In this document: positions 1-6,944 of the stretch, one piece after another
Layout of the letters: each line of letters opens with the position of its first letter
Numbering within the stretch: the stretch's first letter is position 1
From: JACOZM01 sp035289385
Lineage (GTDB): Archaea > Nanobdellota > Nanobdellia > Woesearchaeales > GW2011-AR9
Assembly (NCBI GenBank): GCA_035289385.1
Contig: DATDXI010000072.1
Span: 1 to 14,193 of the forward strand
Direction of reading: 5' to 3'
Length of the DNA stretch: 14,193 nucleotides
Made by a program: the position numbers and the translations under genes
Notes under the pieces: model-generated
What the model was told of the DNA's origin: nothing
The model's input: the letters and a program-made list of their open reading frames with translations, nothing else
Databases searched by the model: none

Positions 1-2
1 GA

Positions 3-566
3 TCATTCCGCAGGTATTTTCTGCACCAACCAGTCTATAAAGAAGTAACCTACCGCCGCTCCTATATTGACAAAGTACAAGATGATAAGAATAACATACA
101 ACACTTGATCCATATTTTTGAAGGCGACCAGTGCAAAAGAGAAGACATAAGCTCCGGTGATGGTGAGAAAAACGAAGAGTATCTTTTTTCCTAATCCAAG
201 GGGGGTATAGTTAAAAAAACGTTTCAGGGCAAATGTAATAGGGGTTAGCACAATAAGCAAAGCCAAAGAAACAACGGAAACAATTTTCATGATTCCTTGA
301 GTGTCTATATGGAAGGATTCTGCTTGATACTCAGGATTAAGGAAGGCAAAGTATTTCAAAAAGCCGAAAGAGAACTGAGGGTTGAGCGTCAAAATAATAG
401 CGAAGAGAACAATTAAGGAAAAGAGAACCGAGCCAGTAAAAAATAAATATTTGACGAAATGAGCGATAAAACGCACGATGGTGAGAAGAATCTTTGACTT
501 CAAAGTTCCGGACTGCACTATCTCCACGTTTCTGTCGTGAAATCTGCCGTGATCGTGGTGTGCCAT
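3..566 (-). CDS. Four-TM membrane protein, unknown function
   Basis: A 187-residue integral membrane protein whose stop codon lies just inside the left edge. I do not recognise the family. The N-terminus is histidine-rich (His3, His4, His6, His10) and hydrophilic. Four hydrophobic segments follow at about residues 39-61, 91-114, 128-149 and 153-180, with a polar loop near 78-90. The ATG at 566 is 33 nt after the stop of the upstream membrane-protein gene. It has no Shine-Dalgarno, but a TATA-like TTATATCC sits about 23 nt before it, so it may have its own leaderless start as well as being read through from upstream. The His cluster could bind metal, but that is only a guess. The reading frame is well supported by its length and the coherent membrane pattern; function is unknown. 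Confidence 0.8.
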   Translation of the reverse strand: MAHHDHGRFHDRNVEIVQSGTLKSKILLTIVRFIAHFVKYLFFTGSVLFSLIVLFAIILTLNPQFSFGFLKYFAFLNPEYQAESFHIDTQGIMKIVSVVSLALLIVLTPITFALKRFFNYTPLGLGKKILFVFLTITGAYVFSFALVAFKNMDQVLYVILIILYFVNIGAAVGYFFIDWLVQKIPAE

Positions 567-599
567 TTTTTCTGGAAGGAGATTGGATATAACTCGTTC

Positions 600-1679
600 T
601 CATTCAAACTTGAGGTATCGTGTCACTTCTTTCTTGATGTCCGGACTCAGCTTTTTCGGCTGCAGTACTGCCGTGTAAAAAATAGTATAATAAATTGTCT
701 TTGTAGAACGGACAAGCACCCCTACAAAGGTACTGAGTATCTTATCAATAAAAAAGGTAAAAAACAAAGGAACCAGGGAAAATGAGAAACCAAACATTTT
801 TATGACGGTGTGAGGATAGTTGCTGATAAACACATCAAAAGTTCCAATCCAAAGTCCAAGAAGGAGGAAAAAAGGAACTAAGTAACGCACTAGTACCTTG
901 AGGATATTTCCTGCAAAATCTATGCCAAAAACACCTACCAAGGTAGCAGGAACATTTCTCTTCAAGGCTTTCAGATCGGGGATGGTATCTTTCCAACTTT
1001 TTTTTGTAATGACTACTGCCGGGATCATAAAGTTACCCACAAGATCCCATACTTCTTCTAACAGGCTGAAGAGGATCCTGGCAATCTGGCCTTGTCCTCC
1101 TTTCTTTGCGCTTACACCGGCCACGAAAAGATTGATAACGGCAATCCAGCGGAATGAAGGCTTGAGTTTTGCCGTATGCTCTCGAGCTTCTTGATAACTA
1201 ATATTTTTTCCAGTGATGACATTATAGGTGAGCCAACTCTGGTCTGCCTGCTGTCTGATGTAAAAGAAAACACCATAGACCCCATAGATGATATAAAATG
1301 GAGCAAAAAGGAAAAAGAGTAAGAAAACCAACCCTATCTTTAAAGAGAAAAAAAAGTACAGAAAAAGGAATAAAGGAACAAATTCAAGCAGAGAGAAGAG
1401 AGCCATCCTTATCAGCGGCTTGAACAGATCGGTTTCTTTTCCAAAGACTTTGAAAGAATGCTTAAGGAGATAGCCCGTATCTTTCAGGCGATCAATCAAT
1501 GGTTTTTTAAGAAGCTGTTGATTCCCCGGCAAGCCGCCTTCCGTCACTAATTTTTGCAACGAGCCTAGCTGGTTGCTTTGAGGCTGAGAAGGTACCGCAC
1601 TCATACTCAGCAACTTCCGTGCCCAGGCAGGAGGAGCATTCTTCCCTTTTGGCGGCTTCCCAATCTGGATATATTTCAT
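600..1679 (-). CDS. Multi-pass membrane protein, DUF6159-like
   Basis: A 359-residue protein with a hydrophilic, Pro/Gln-rich N-terminal ~80 residues. A long hydrophobic hairpin follows at about 89-141, then a polar middle region and two more hydrophobic blocks at about 259-285 and 291-323. The middle contains a Gly/Lys loop followed by a stretch of the type W-D-L-V-x-N-F-M-I-P-A-V-V and then a 'D-L-K-A-L-K-R' segment. This order recalls the poorly characterised DUF6159-type membrane proteins (memory-based resemblance, not a search). An upstream in-frame TTG at 1715 would add 12 residues, but I prefer the ATG at 1679 because the added residues look like promoter sequence. TATA-like candidates lie near 1700-1710 and 1717-1724. 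The gene is divergent from the RCC1-like lipoprotein gene and is followed by the four-TM gene. The specific function is unknown. Confidence 0.8.
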   Translation of the reverse strand: MKYIQIGKPPKGKNAPPAWARKLLSMSAVPSQPQSNQLGSLQKLVTEGGLPGNQQLLKKPLIDRLKDTGYLLKHSFKVFGKETDLFKPLIRMALFSLLEFVPLFLFLYFFFSLKIGLVFLLFFLFAPFYIIYGVYGVFFYIRQQADQSWLTYNVITGKNISYQEAREHTAKLKPSFRWIAVINLFVAGVSAKKGGQGQIARILFSLLEEVWDLVGNFMIPAVVITKKSWKDTIPDLKALKRNVPATLVGVFGIDFAGNILKVLVRYLVPFFLLLGLWIGTFDVFISNYPHTVIKMFGFSFSLVPLFFTFFIDKILSTFVGVLVRSTKTIYYTIFYTAVLQPKKLSPDIKKEVTRYLKFE

Positions 1680-1767
1680 TTTAGCTATTCTGGTAGTTTC
1701 TAGTAAAATCAACAAGTATTAAAATGTTTGTTTTCCCTCGTTTTTCACTATGTTATTACAACAAAGG

Positions 1768-1777
1768 TTTAAATATT
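1768..1777 (+). promoter_or_regulatory. TATA box of the RCC1-like lipoprotein gene
   Basis: TTTAAATATT is centred about 26-27 nt before the ATG at 1798, the spacing expected for a leaderless archaeal transcript. A GGAG at 1785-1788 could also act as a ribosome site if transcription starts further upstream. Confidence 0.55.
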
Positions 1778-1797
1778 TTGAAATGGAGATATCATTA

Positions 1798-3084
1798 ATG
1801 AGTAGATCTAGGCGAAATAGAATTTTATTTGGCAAGACTATATTATTCTTCGTATTGGTGCTTTTTCTTTTTTCCTGTGCAGAGCCTCTTGCTGAGACAG
1901 AAAAAACTTCAGTAGGAGAACCTTCTGAAGCAAGGGAAGAATCTCCTGGAAGTAATGGGGTTGTCAGTAAAATTGCAGCAGGTCCTCTGCATTCCTTGAT
2001 TCTCCTGTCGGACGGCACAGTTTGGATTGCCGGCATACGCGCCATAGGTCAAGAGGAAGGAAAAACCATAGCATATGTTGGAGATAACAACTGGGATATT
2101 ATTACGGGTCGGGAAACGCCTAAAAAAATGTCTCAACTAGAGGACATTAAATATATTTCTGCTGGGACTGATTTTTATCTTTTTTTAAAATCTGACGGGA
2201 CGGTCTGGGCTTGGGGAATGAATACACTCGGACAGTTAGGGAGTGGAACCCCCTTATGGGAAACGCCGGAATCACCAGTACAAGTTTCTGGTCTGAGCGA
2301 TGTTATCGCCATTTCCGCAGGAAGTGGTCACTCTCTTGCATTGAAACAGGATGGCACCGTATGGTCTTGGGGGGCAAATAGTTTTGGACAATTAGGAGAT
2401 GGCACAGAAACAGCAAGTAATGTTCCTGTTCAAGTAGTTGGTCTTCAGGATGTTATCGCTATTTCAGCTGGAAATGGGTACTCTTTAGCTTTGAAATCTG
2501 ACCATACTGTTTGGGGTTTTGGTGACAATAGCGGTGGCTCTCTTGGCCCCATTGAGTATATGGAAAGTCTGTATTTGAATAAAAAATTGACTCCAACGGC
2601 AATTGTTGGACTAAGTGAGGTCACAGCGATAGCTGCTGGAACTGGTTCCCTTGCTTTGAAAGAAGATGGCACTGTGTGGTATTTAGGAGCAGAACGAGCA
2701 GGAAAGTTTAGCGATGATCCTCAGGGAAATCCCGTGCATATTGAAAGTCTCAGAAATATAAAGGCGATTGATTTGCAGGGGGAAACAGGTCTGGCTTTAA
2801 CTGCCGATGGAAAAGTCTGGTCTTGGGGTGTCAACACGTATGGTCAACTAGGAGATGACCGGCCGCTTGTGCCTCACAGTGAGGCATATATGGATAAACA
2901 TTTTACAGTACCTGCACTTATTCCCAGCTGGAGTGATGTTATAGCCATTTCCAGTAGCGGGCAGACTTCTCTCTTCTTTAAAGCAGATGGAACCGTCTGG
3001 GCAACTGGAAGGAATGATTTTGGGCAATTGGGTGATGGAACAAGGGAACAGAGAACCAAGCCAGTGCAGATGAGATTCTCTTAA
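1798..3084 (+). CDS. Lipoprotein with seven RCC1-type propeller repeats
   Basis: A predicted secreted, lipid-anchored beta-propeller protein of 428 residues. The N-terminus has basic residues, a hydrophobic core and a lipobox-like L-F-S-C ending at Cys27. A short Glu/Ser-rich linker follows, then seven RCC1-like units from about residue 55 to the end. The recurring units read A-I-S-A-G-x-x-H-S-L-A-L-K-x-D-G-T-V-W-x-W-G-x-N-x-x-G-Q-L-G-D-G-T. Seven copies are enough to close a seven-bladed propeller, so the protein looks complete. RCC1 propellers bind proteins or other ligands; the ligand here is unknown. I chose ATG 1798 over the in-frame ATGs at 1750 and 1783 because of the TATA box at 1768 and because it gives a normal signal peptide. 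Next on the same strand is another lipoprotein with propeller-like repeats. RCC1 repeats are much commoner in bacteria and eukaryotes than in archaea, so an acquired gene is possible. Confidence 0.9.
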   Translation: MSRSRRNRILFGKTILFFVLVLFLFSCAEPLAETEKTSVGEPSEAREESPGSNGVVSKIAAGPLHSLILLSDGTVWIAGIRAIGQEEGKTIAYVGDNNWDIITGRETPKKMSQLEDIKYISAGTDFYLFLKSDGTVWAWGMNTLGQLGSGTPLWETPESPVQVSGLSDVIAISAGSGHSLALKQDGTVWSWGANSFGQLGDGTETASNVPVQVVGLQDVIAISAGNGYSLALKSDHTVWGFGDNSGGSLGPIEYMESLYLNKKLTPTAIVGLSEVTAIAAGTGSLALKEDGTVWYLGAERAGKFSDDPQGNPVHIESLRNIKAIDLQGETGLALTADGKVWSWGVNTYGQLGDDRPLVPHSEAYMDKHFTVPALIPSWSDVIAISSSGQTSLFFKADGTVWATGRNDFGQLGDGTREQRTKPVQMRFS

Positions 3085-3100
3085 AGAAGTCAAAACAAAA

Positions 3101-3110
3101 GTTTTAAGTA
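3101..3110 (+). promoter_or_regulatory. Possible TATA box before the second lipoprotein gene
   Basis: GTTTTAAGTA lies about 34 nt before the ATG at 3140, in the 55-bp gap after the RCC1 gene. It would give a leader of about ten bases containing AGAGG at 3132-3136, a weak Shine-Dalgarno. Confidence 0.35.
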
Positions 3111-3139
3111 GCTTGTCAATAAACTACTACCAGAGGAAG

Positions 3140-4717
3140 ATGATGTCATTCAGAACAAATATTGCCATCGTGCTGGTGGTTATTGGTCTTTTTCTGCTGA
3201 GCTCGTGTAGTGAATCAGGAAGTGAAATAGACGAAACATCCGTGCCAGAGGATATAGAAGAGTCAGACACGAGAACCACTCCGCCAACAGATGATGCTGA
3301 GGTAGAGGGCAGAAACCCAGAAGAAGGAGATGAGGAGTGGGGTAGGTGTGGCGATAATGTTGTACAAAGAGATTTTTCAGAAGAGTGTGATGAAAGCTCG
3401 TCGAGATGCACTGCCTGCCTTTTCAATACCATCCCCACAAAAACAACTGTCAACAGCAAGAAGGAGGGAGATCAATCTTCGGTAGATGTAGCTATGACGG
3501 AAGACGGACATCTGGCTTTGCTTTGGGTTGACTCCGATCTGCGGGAAGATACAGACACCCTCTTCCTTCAGGAATTTAAAGGTACTTCTCCGTTAAAGTT
3601 GAGGCAATTAATTGGCTCTGATTCTCGTTCTTCTCCAAAAGTAGCTCTTTCTAATATTAATTCTGGTGCAGATGATGCAGATATTTTGGTACACGTAGCC
3701 TGGGAGGGGGTTGTACCGGATCAGCAGTTTACTATTCCCATTTACTCGCAAAGTTTTTCCTCTGTGAGTTATACTTCTAAAAGGGAACGTGCTGTAGTTT
3801 ATCCTAACTGTTGGACAGCTGGAAATTATGATTTTACAACAGAACCAGCAACAACATCCCCCGGTTCATACACTTATCTTGCCTGGAGTAATTTAGATAA
3901 CTGTGAACTAGAGGGAGATATATTTGATAAGAATGATATCTTTTTTCAACAGGATAGTTTAGTTGGTACGAGGCAGTTAGAATATCCTGGAGAACAAACT
4001 TATCCTAAAATTTTTGTTGCGGAAAATGGTGATGTGTCATTGTTTTTCACTAGTAATAAAGACATTGAAGGAGAAGACCCTCTCTTGGGTTATAGGGCAT
4101 ACTATGAACACTTGAATAGAACAAGCTCTACTCGATCTACTACTCAGGTCAAAGCAGGTTATCAACTCATCGATTACGATTTTTCTGTTAGTATGGATGG
4201 GGATGGTGGATTTGTAATTGTTGATGACGGCTATGACAGTAAGTCGTTATTTGCTTACCAATTTGATAATGAAGGGAAACTTGGTTCGAATAGTACTGTC
4301 GTTAATTACGGAAGGGACAACCGTTATTCTTCCCTTCATAGGCTTGCTGTTAATAATGCAGGGAGCTTCGTAGTGATTTGGTCACCCTATCCTCTCAAAG
4401 TGAATCCTCCGGAAAATGAGGATATTGCAAAGTCATATCAACTCTTTATGCGTAGGTATGATACCATGGGGAATTCACTTGATCCAGAAGGGGGAATACT
4501 GGTTGATAGTGCCAAGTATTCTCGCTACAATAATATTTATAGTAATCCTCCTTCCGTGGCCATCGACGGTTCCGGTAATGTGGTTGTGGCCTATGCTGAT
4601 GTAGGAGCTGATGGCAATGGCGCAGGTATTGTAGCAAAGTACTACCCTGCAGGATCCTCTGAAGCAACCGATCTTGTGGGCTCTCCGTTGGAAGAAGTGG
4701 AAATAATCAATAAGTGA
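3140..4717 (+). CDS. Lipoprotein: Cys-rich module plus propeller-like repeats
   Basis: A predicted secreted, lipid-anchored protein of about 525 residues. A hydrophobic signal segment ends in a lipobox L-S-S-C at Cys23. An acidic Glu/Asp/Thr/Pro linker runs to about residue 67. Next is a short cysteine module with Cys70, Cys83, Cys90 and Cys93, starting C-G-D-N-V-V-Q and containing E-E-C-D-E. It resembles the myxococcal-type/DUF4215 disulfide repeat (C-G-D-x-x-V-Q ... E-E-C-D). The remainder holds about seven degenerate units of the type P-x-V-A-x-D-G-x-G-N-x-V-V-x-W followed by a short acidic loop and a strand ending R-Y or K-Y-Y, as in many secreted beta-propellers. I prefer ATG 3140 or 3143 (AGAGG just upstream) to an in-frame TTG at 3113. 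It follows the RCC1 gene, and the pair probably sits on the cell surface. The ligand is unknown. Confidence 0.85.
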   Translation: MMSFRTNIAIVLVVIGLFLLSSCSESGSEIDETSVPEDIEESDTRTTPPTDDAEVEGRNPEEGDEEWGRCGDNVVQRDFSEECDESSSRCTACLFNTIPTKTTVNSKKEGDQSSVDVAMTEDGHLALLWVDSDLREDTDTLFLQEFKGTSPLKLRQLIGSDSRSSPKVALSNINSGADDADILVHVAWEGVVPDQQFTIPIYSQSFSSVSYTSKRERAVVYPNCWTAGNYDFTTEPATTSPGSYTYLAWSNLDNCELEGDIFDKNDIFFQQDSLVGTRQLEYPGEQTYPKIFVAENGDVSLFFTSNKDIEGEDPLLGYRAYYEHLNRTSSTRSTTQVKAGYQLIDYDFSVSMDGDGGFVIVDDGYDSKSLFAYQFDNEGKLGSNSTVVNYGRDNRYSSLHRLAVNNAGSFVVIWSPYPLKVNPPENEDIAKSYQLFMRRYDTMGNSLDPEGGILVDSAKYSRYNNIYSNPPSVAIDGSGNVVVAYADVGADGNGAGIVAKYYPAGSSEATDLVGSPLEEVEIINK

Positions 4718-4811
4718 TGATGAGCAGGATGAGTTATAAGGAATAATGTAAATCTATCTAAATACCCCTTCCCAACAAGGCTACTGCAATCTAAAGACTC
4801 TACATCCAGAA

Positions 4812-4821
4812 AATATATAAA
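4812..4821 (+). promoter_or_regulatory. TATA box of the GlcNAc-1-P transferase gene
   Basis: AATATATAAA sits about 22 nt upstream of the ATG at 4838 and about 31 nt upstream of a second in-frame ATG at 4847. It marks the start of the glycan assembly transcription unit. There is no Shine-Dalgarno before either ATG. Confidence 0.6.
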
Positions 4822-4837
4822 AGCCTCTCTCAAAAAT

Positions 4838-5854
4838 ATGCTCACCATGGATGTCTTCTTTTTCCGCCATTTTGTACTGCTCTTTTTCATCGTCTTCCTA
4901 GTTTCTGCAATATCTACCTCTACTTGGATTTCTAGAGCAAAAAAGGCAGGATTGACGGGCAAAGATATGCATAAGGTCAAGGAAAGCCAAGTAGCAGAGA
5001 TGGGCGGCATCTCCGTATTGCTGGCATTTATCGTAGGAGTGATGATCTATATCGCTATCCGCATCTTTGTCTTTGAGACAAGCACATCTATAACCCCTCT
5101 ATTAGCCATCCTGACCGCAACGCTCATAGCCGGCTTCATTGGAATGATCGATGACATCCTCGGCTGGAAGATCGGCTTGAGACAGTGGCAGAAGCCCCTT
5201 TTGACGCTTCTCGTCGCTGCGCCTATTATGGCCATCAATGCCGGATCAAAAGTCATGTCCTTCCCCATCTTCGGCAACATCAATTTGGGCTATCTCTACC
5301 CCCTATTTGTCATTCCCGGCTTTATCCTCGTCGGCACGAATGGCTTTAACATGCTGGCCGGTTATAATGGCTTAGAGGCAGGGCAAGGGATCATCATCTT
5401 CAGCGCTTTAGGGATACTCAGCTATTTGACAGGATCAGCATGGTTAAGTGTCGTTGCCGTATGTATGATCTTCGCTCTTCTCGGATTCTGGCTCTTCAAC
5501 TATTACCCAGCAAAAATTTTTCCTGGAGATACGTTAACCTATACCGTTGGAGCACTAGCAGCCGCCTTAGCCATCATGGCCAATCTGGAACAAGCTTTTA
5601 TCATCCTCTACATACCCTACATCCTTGAATTCTTCCTTAAGTTACGGGGAAGATTTCAGAAAGAGAGTTTCGCGAAAGTAACAGCAGATGGAACTCTCGT
5701 TCCTAGATATGATCAGATATATGGCTTAGAGAACCTCTTCGTGAAAATGATGAATGGCCTGAACATCAGGACGACAGAAAGAAAAGCAGTCTATTGCCTG
5801 CATGGCTTCCAGCTGTTGTTTGTCATCCTGGCTCTTGCCGCATCTCTCTTATAG
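4838..5854 (+). CDS. Polyprenyl/dolichyl-P GlcNAc-1-phosphate transferase
   Basis: A membrane enzyme of the polyprenyl-phosphate N-acetylhexosamine-1-phosphate transferase family (MraY/WecA/ALG7 superfamily). It moves a sugar-1-phosphate, probably GlcNAc-1-P from its UDP form, to a lipid phosphate on the cytosolic face, the first step of lipid-linked glycan synthesis. Visible signatures are M-G-G at 55-57, the acidic pair Asp105-Asp106 (I-D-D-I-L-G-W), NGFNMLAGYNGLE at 168-180 and NYYPAKIFPGDT at 221-232 with Asp231. The last two are of the ALG7/AglH type rather than bacterial MraY. The 338 residues form roughly ten hydrophobic segments, and the C-terminus looks complete. The gene heads a run with a family 2 glycosyltransferase and an AsnB-like protein. 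No T-rich terminator follows, so cotranscription is plausible. The exact sugar donor cannot be read from the sequence. Confidence 0.93.
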   Translation: MLTMDVFFFRHFVLLFFIVFLVSAISTSTWISRAKKAGLTGKDMHKVKESQVAEMGGISVLLAFIVGVMIYIAIRIFVFETSTSITPLLAILTATLIAGFIGMIDDILGWKIGLRQWQKPLLTLLVAAPIMAINAGSKVMSFPIFGNINLGYLYPLFVIPGFILVGTNGFNMLAGYNGLEAGQGIIIFSALGILSYLTGSAWLSVVAVCMIFALLGFWLFNYYPAKIFPGDTLTYTVGALAAALAIMANLEQAFIILYIPYILEFFLKLRGRFQKESFAKVTADGTLVPRYDQIYGLENLFVKMMNGLNIRTTERKAVYCLHGFQLLFVILALAASLL

Positions 5855-5947
5855 AAAAGATGATACTACAAAGAATACAATGAAACTAAAATACGAATAG
5901 AATAAAGAGAATATACCACCAAAATCGACAAGAGAAAAGCGTAAAAA

Positions 5948-6943
5948 ATGAAGAACAGCAAACCTCAGCAAACAGACAGCAAAACACCTGGTGATAAGCG
6001 CAAAGTAGTGGTTATGCTCCCTGCTTTTAATGAAGGGCAGACAATCGCGCAAGTCATCCGCAACATCCCCAGAAACTGTGCTGACATCGTAGAAGTACTG
6101 GTCGTGAACGATGGATCAAGAGATAACACCGTTGAAGCTGCCCGGCTGGCTGGAGCAGATAAAATATTCTCTCACCGCACCAATCTGGGTTTAGGGACAA
6201 CGTTCAAAGATGGCATCAATGAAGCATTAAGGATGGGAGCAGATATCATCGTCAATATCGATGCCGACGGACAGTTTAATCCACAAGATATCCCTCGGCT
6301 AATCCAGCCGATCATCGACAATAAGGCAGACATGGCTACCTGTTCCAGATTTAAAGACCCCCACCTACTCCCAAAAATGCCGAAGATCAAAATTATTGGA
6401 AACAGGTTTTTCGCCCATCTCTTAAATCTCTTCTTGAAGAAAAATTATTATGACACGCAATGCGGCTTTCGCGCCTATTCTCGAGAGGCAGCGCTGAACT
6501 TAACCTTATTCGGAAAATTTACCTATACTCAAGAAGTGTTTATCGACTTGGTCAAGAAGAAATTCAGGATCATTGAAGTTCCCTGCCAGGTCGTAGGGGA
6601 AAGAAATGGAAAATCAAGAGTGGTAAAGAACGTCCTCTCCTACGGATTGAAAGTCCTGCTCATCATCATCAGAAGCACGAGAGATTATGAGCCGTTGAAA
6701 TTTTTTGGCCTCCCTGGAGGGTTGATGGTCATCTTGGGGATGCTGAGCAGTTTAGCGCTATTCTTGCGATGGATCATCACATCCCATTTTGACCCTTTCC
6801 TTATCGTTGTCTACATCAACATCTTCCTGATCATCGTCGGAACATTATTGATTGTACTAGGCTTGATCGCCGATATGCTCGATAGAAACCGGCAGCTTCA
6901 AGAAGAGCTTTTATATAGGATAAAAAAGAAGGAGTTTTCATAA
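5948..6943 (+). CDS. DPM1-like family 2 glycosyltransferase
   Basis: A GT-A fold glycosyltransferase of 331 residues. The catalytic domain begins near residue 20 with V-V-V-M-L-P-A-F-N-E-G, continues with V-V-N-D-G-S-R-D-N-T at 52-61, a nucleotide-binding N-L-G-L-G-T near 79-84 and the metal-binding D-A-D at 105-107. Two hydrophobic segments at about 240-320 anchor the C-terminus in the membrane, and a charged tail follows. This layout matches archaeal dolichyl-phosphate hexose synthases and AglJ-like enzymes, which act on a lipid-phosphate acceptor on the cytosolic side. It lies 93 bp after the GlcNAc-1-P transferase; a weak TATA-like GAATATACC is at 5909-5917. The AsnB-like gene starts one base after its stop, so these two are almost certainly one transcript. 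It could add the second sugar to the lipid-linked glycan or make a lipid-phosphate sugar donor; the sequence does not decide. Confidence 0.92.
   Translation: MKNSKPQQTDSKTPGDKRKVVVMLPAFNEGQTIAQVIRNIPRNCADIVEVLVVNDGSRDNTVEAARLAGADKIFSHRTNLGLGTTFKDGINEALRMGADIIVNIDADGQFNPQDIPRLIQPIIDNKADMATCSRFKDPHLLPKMPKIKIIGNRFFAHLLNLFLKKNYYDTQCGFRAYSREAALNLTLFGKFTYTQEVFIDLVKKKFRIIEVPCQVVGERNGKSRVVKNVLSYGLKVLLIIIRSTRDYEPLKFFGLPGGLMVILGMLSSLALFLRWIITSHFDPFLIVVYINIFLIIVGTLLIVLGLIADMLDRNRQLQEELLYRIKKKEFS
6929..6934 (+). promoter_or_regulatory. Shine-Dalgarno of the AsnB-like gene
   Basis: AAGGAG, ten bases before the ATG at 6945 and inside the end of the preceding gene. It is one of the few clear ribosome binding sites in the window. 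That fits internal initiation within an operon, while first genes here appear leaderless. Confidence 0.6.
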
Positions 6944-6944
6944 C

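Noticed and set aside
1680..1715. TTG start extending the DUF6159-like protein by 12 residues
   Set aside because: The added codons overlap TATA-like promoter sequence, and the ATG at 1679 gives a normal charged N-terminus.
1719..2045. Minus-strand 108-codon frame between the divergent genes
   Set aside because: Antisense to the RCC1-like coding region and crossing the divergent promoters; low-complexity shadow.
3127..3459. Minus-strand 110-codon frame opposite the second lipoprotein
   Set aside because: Serine-rich antisense shadow of the acidic linker; the plus-strand frame has a clear signal peptide and repeats.
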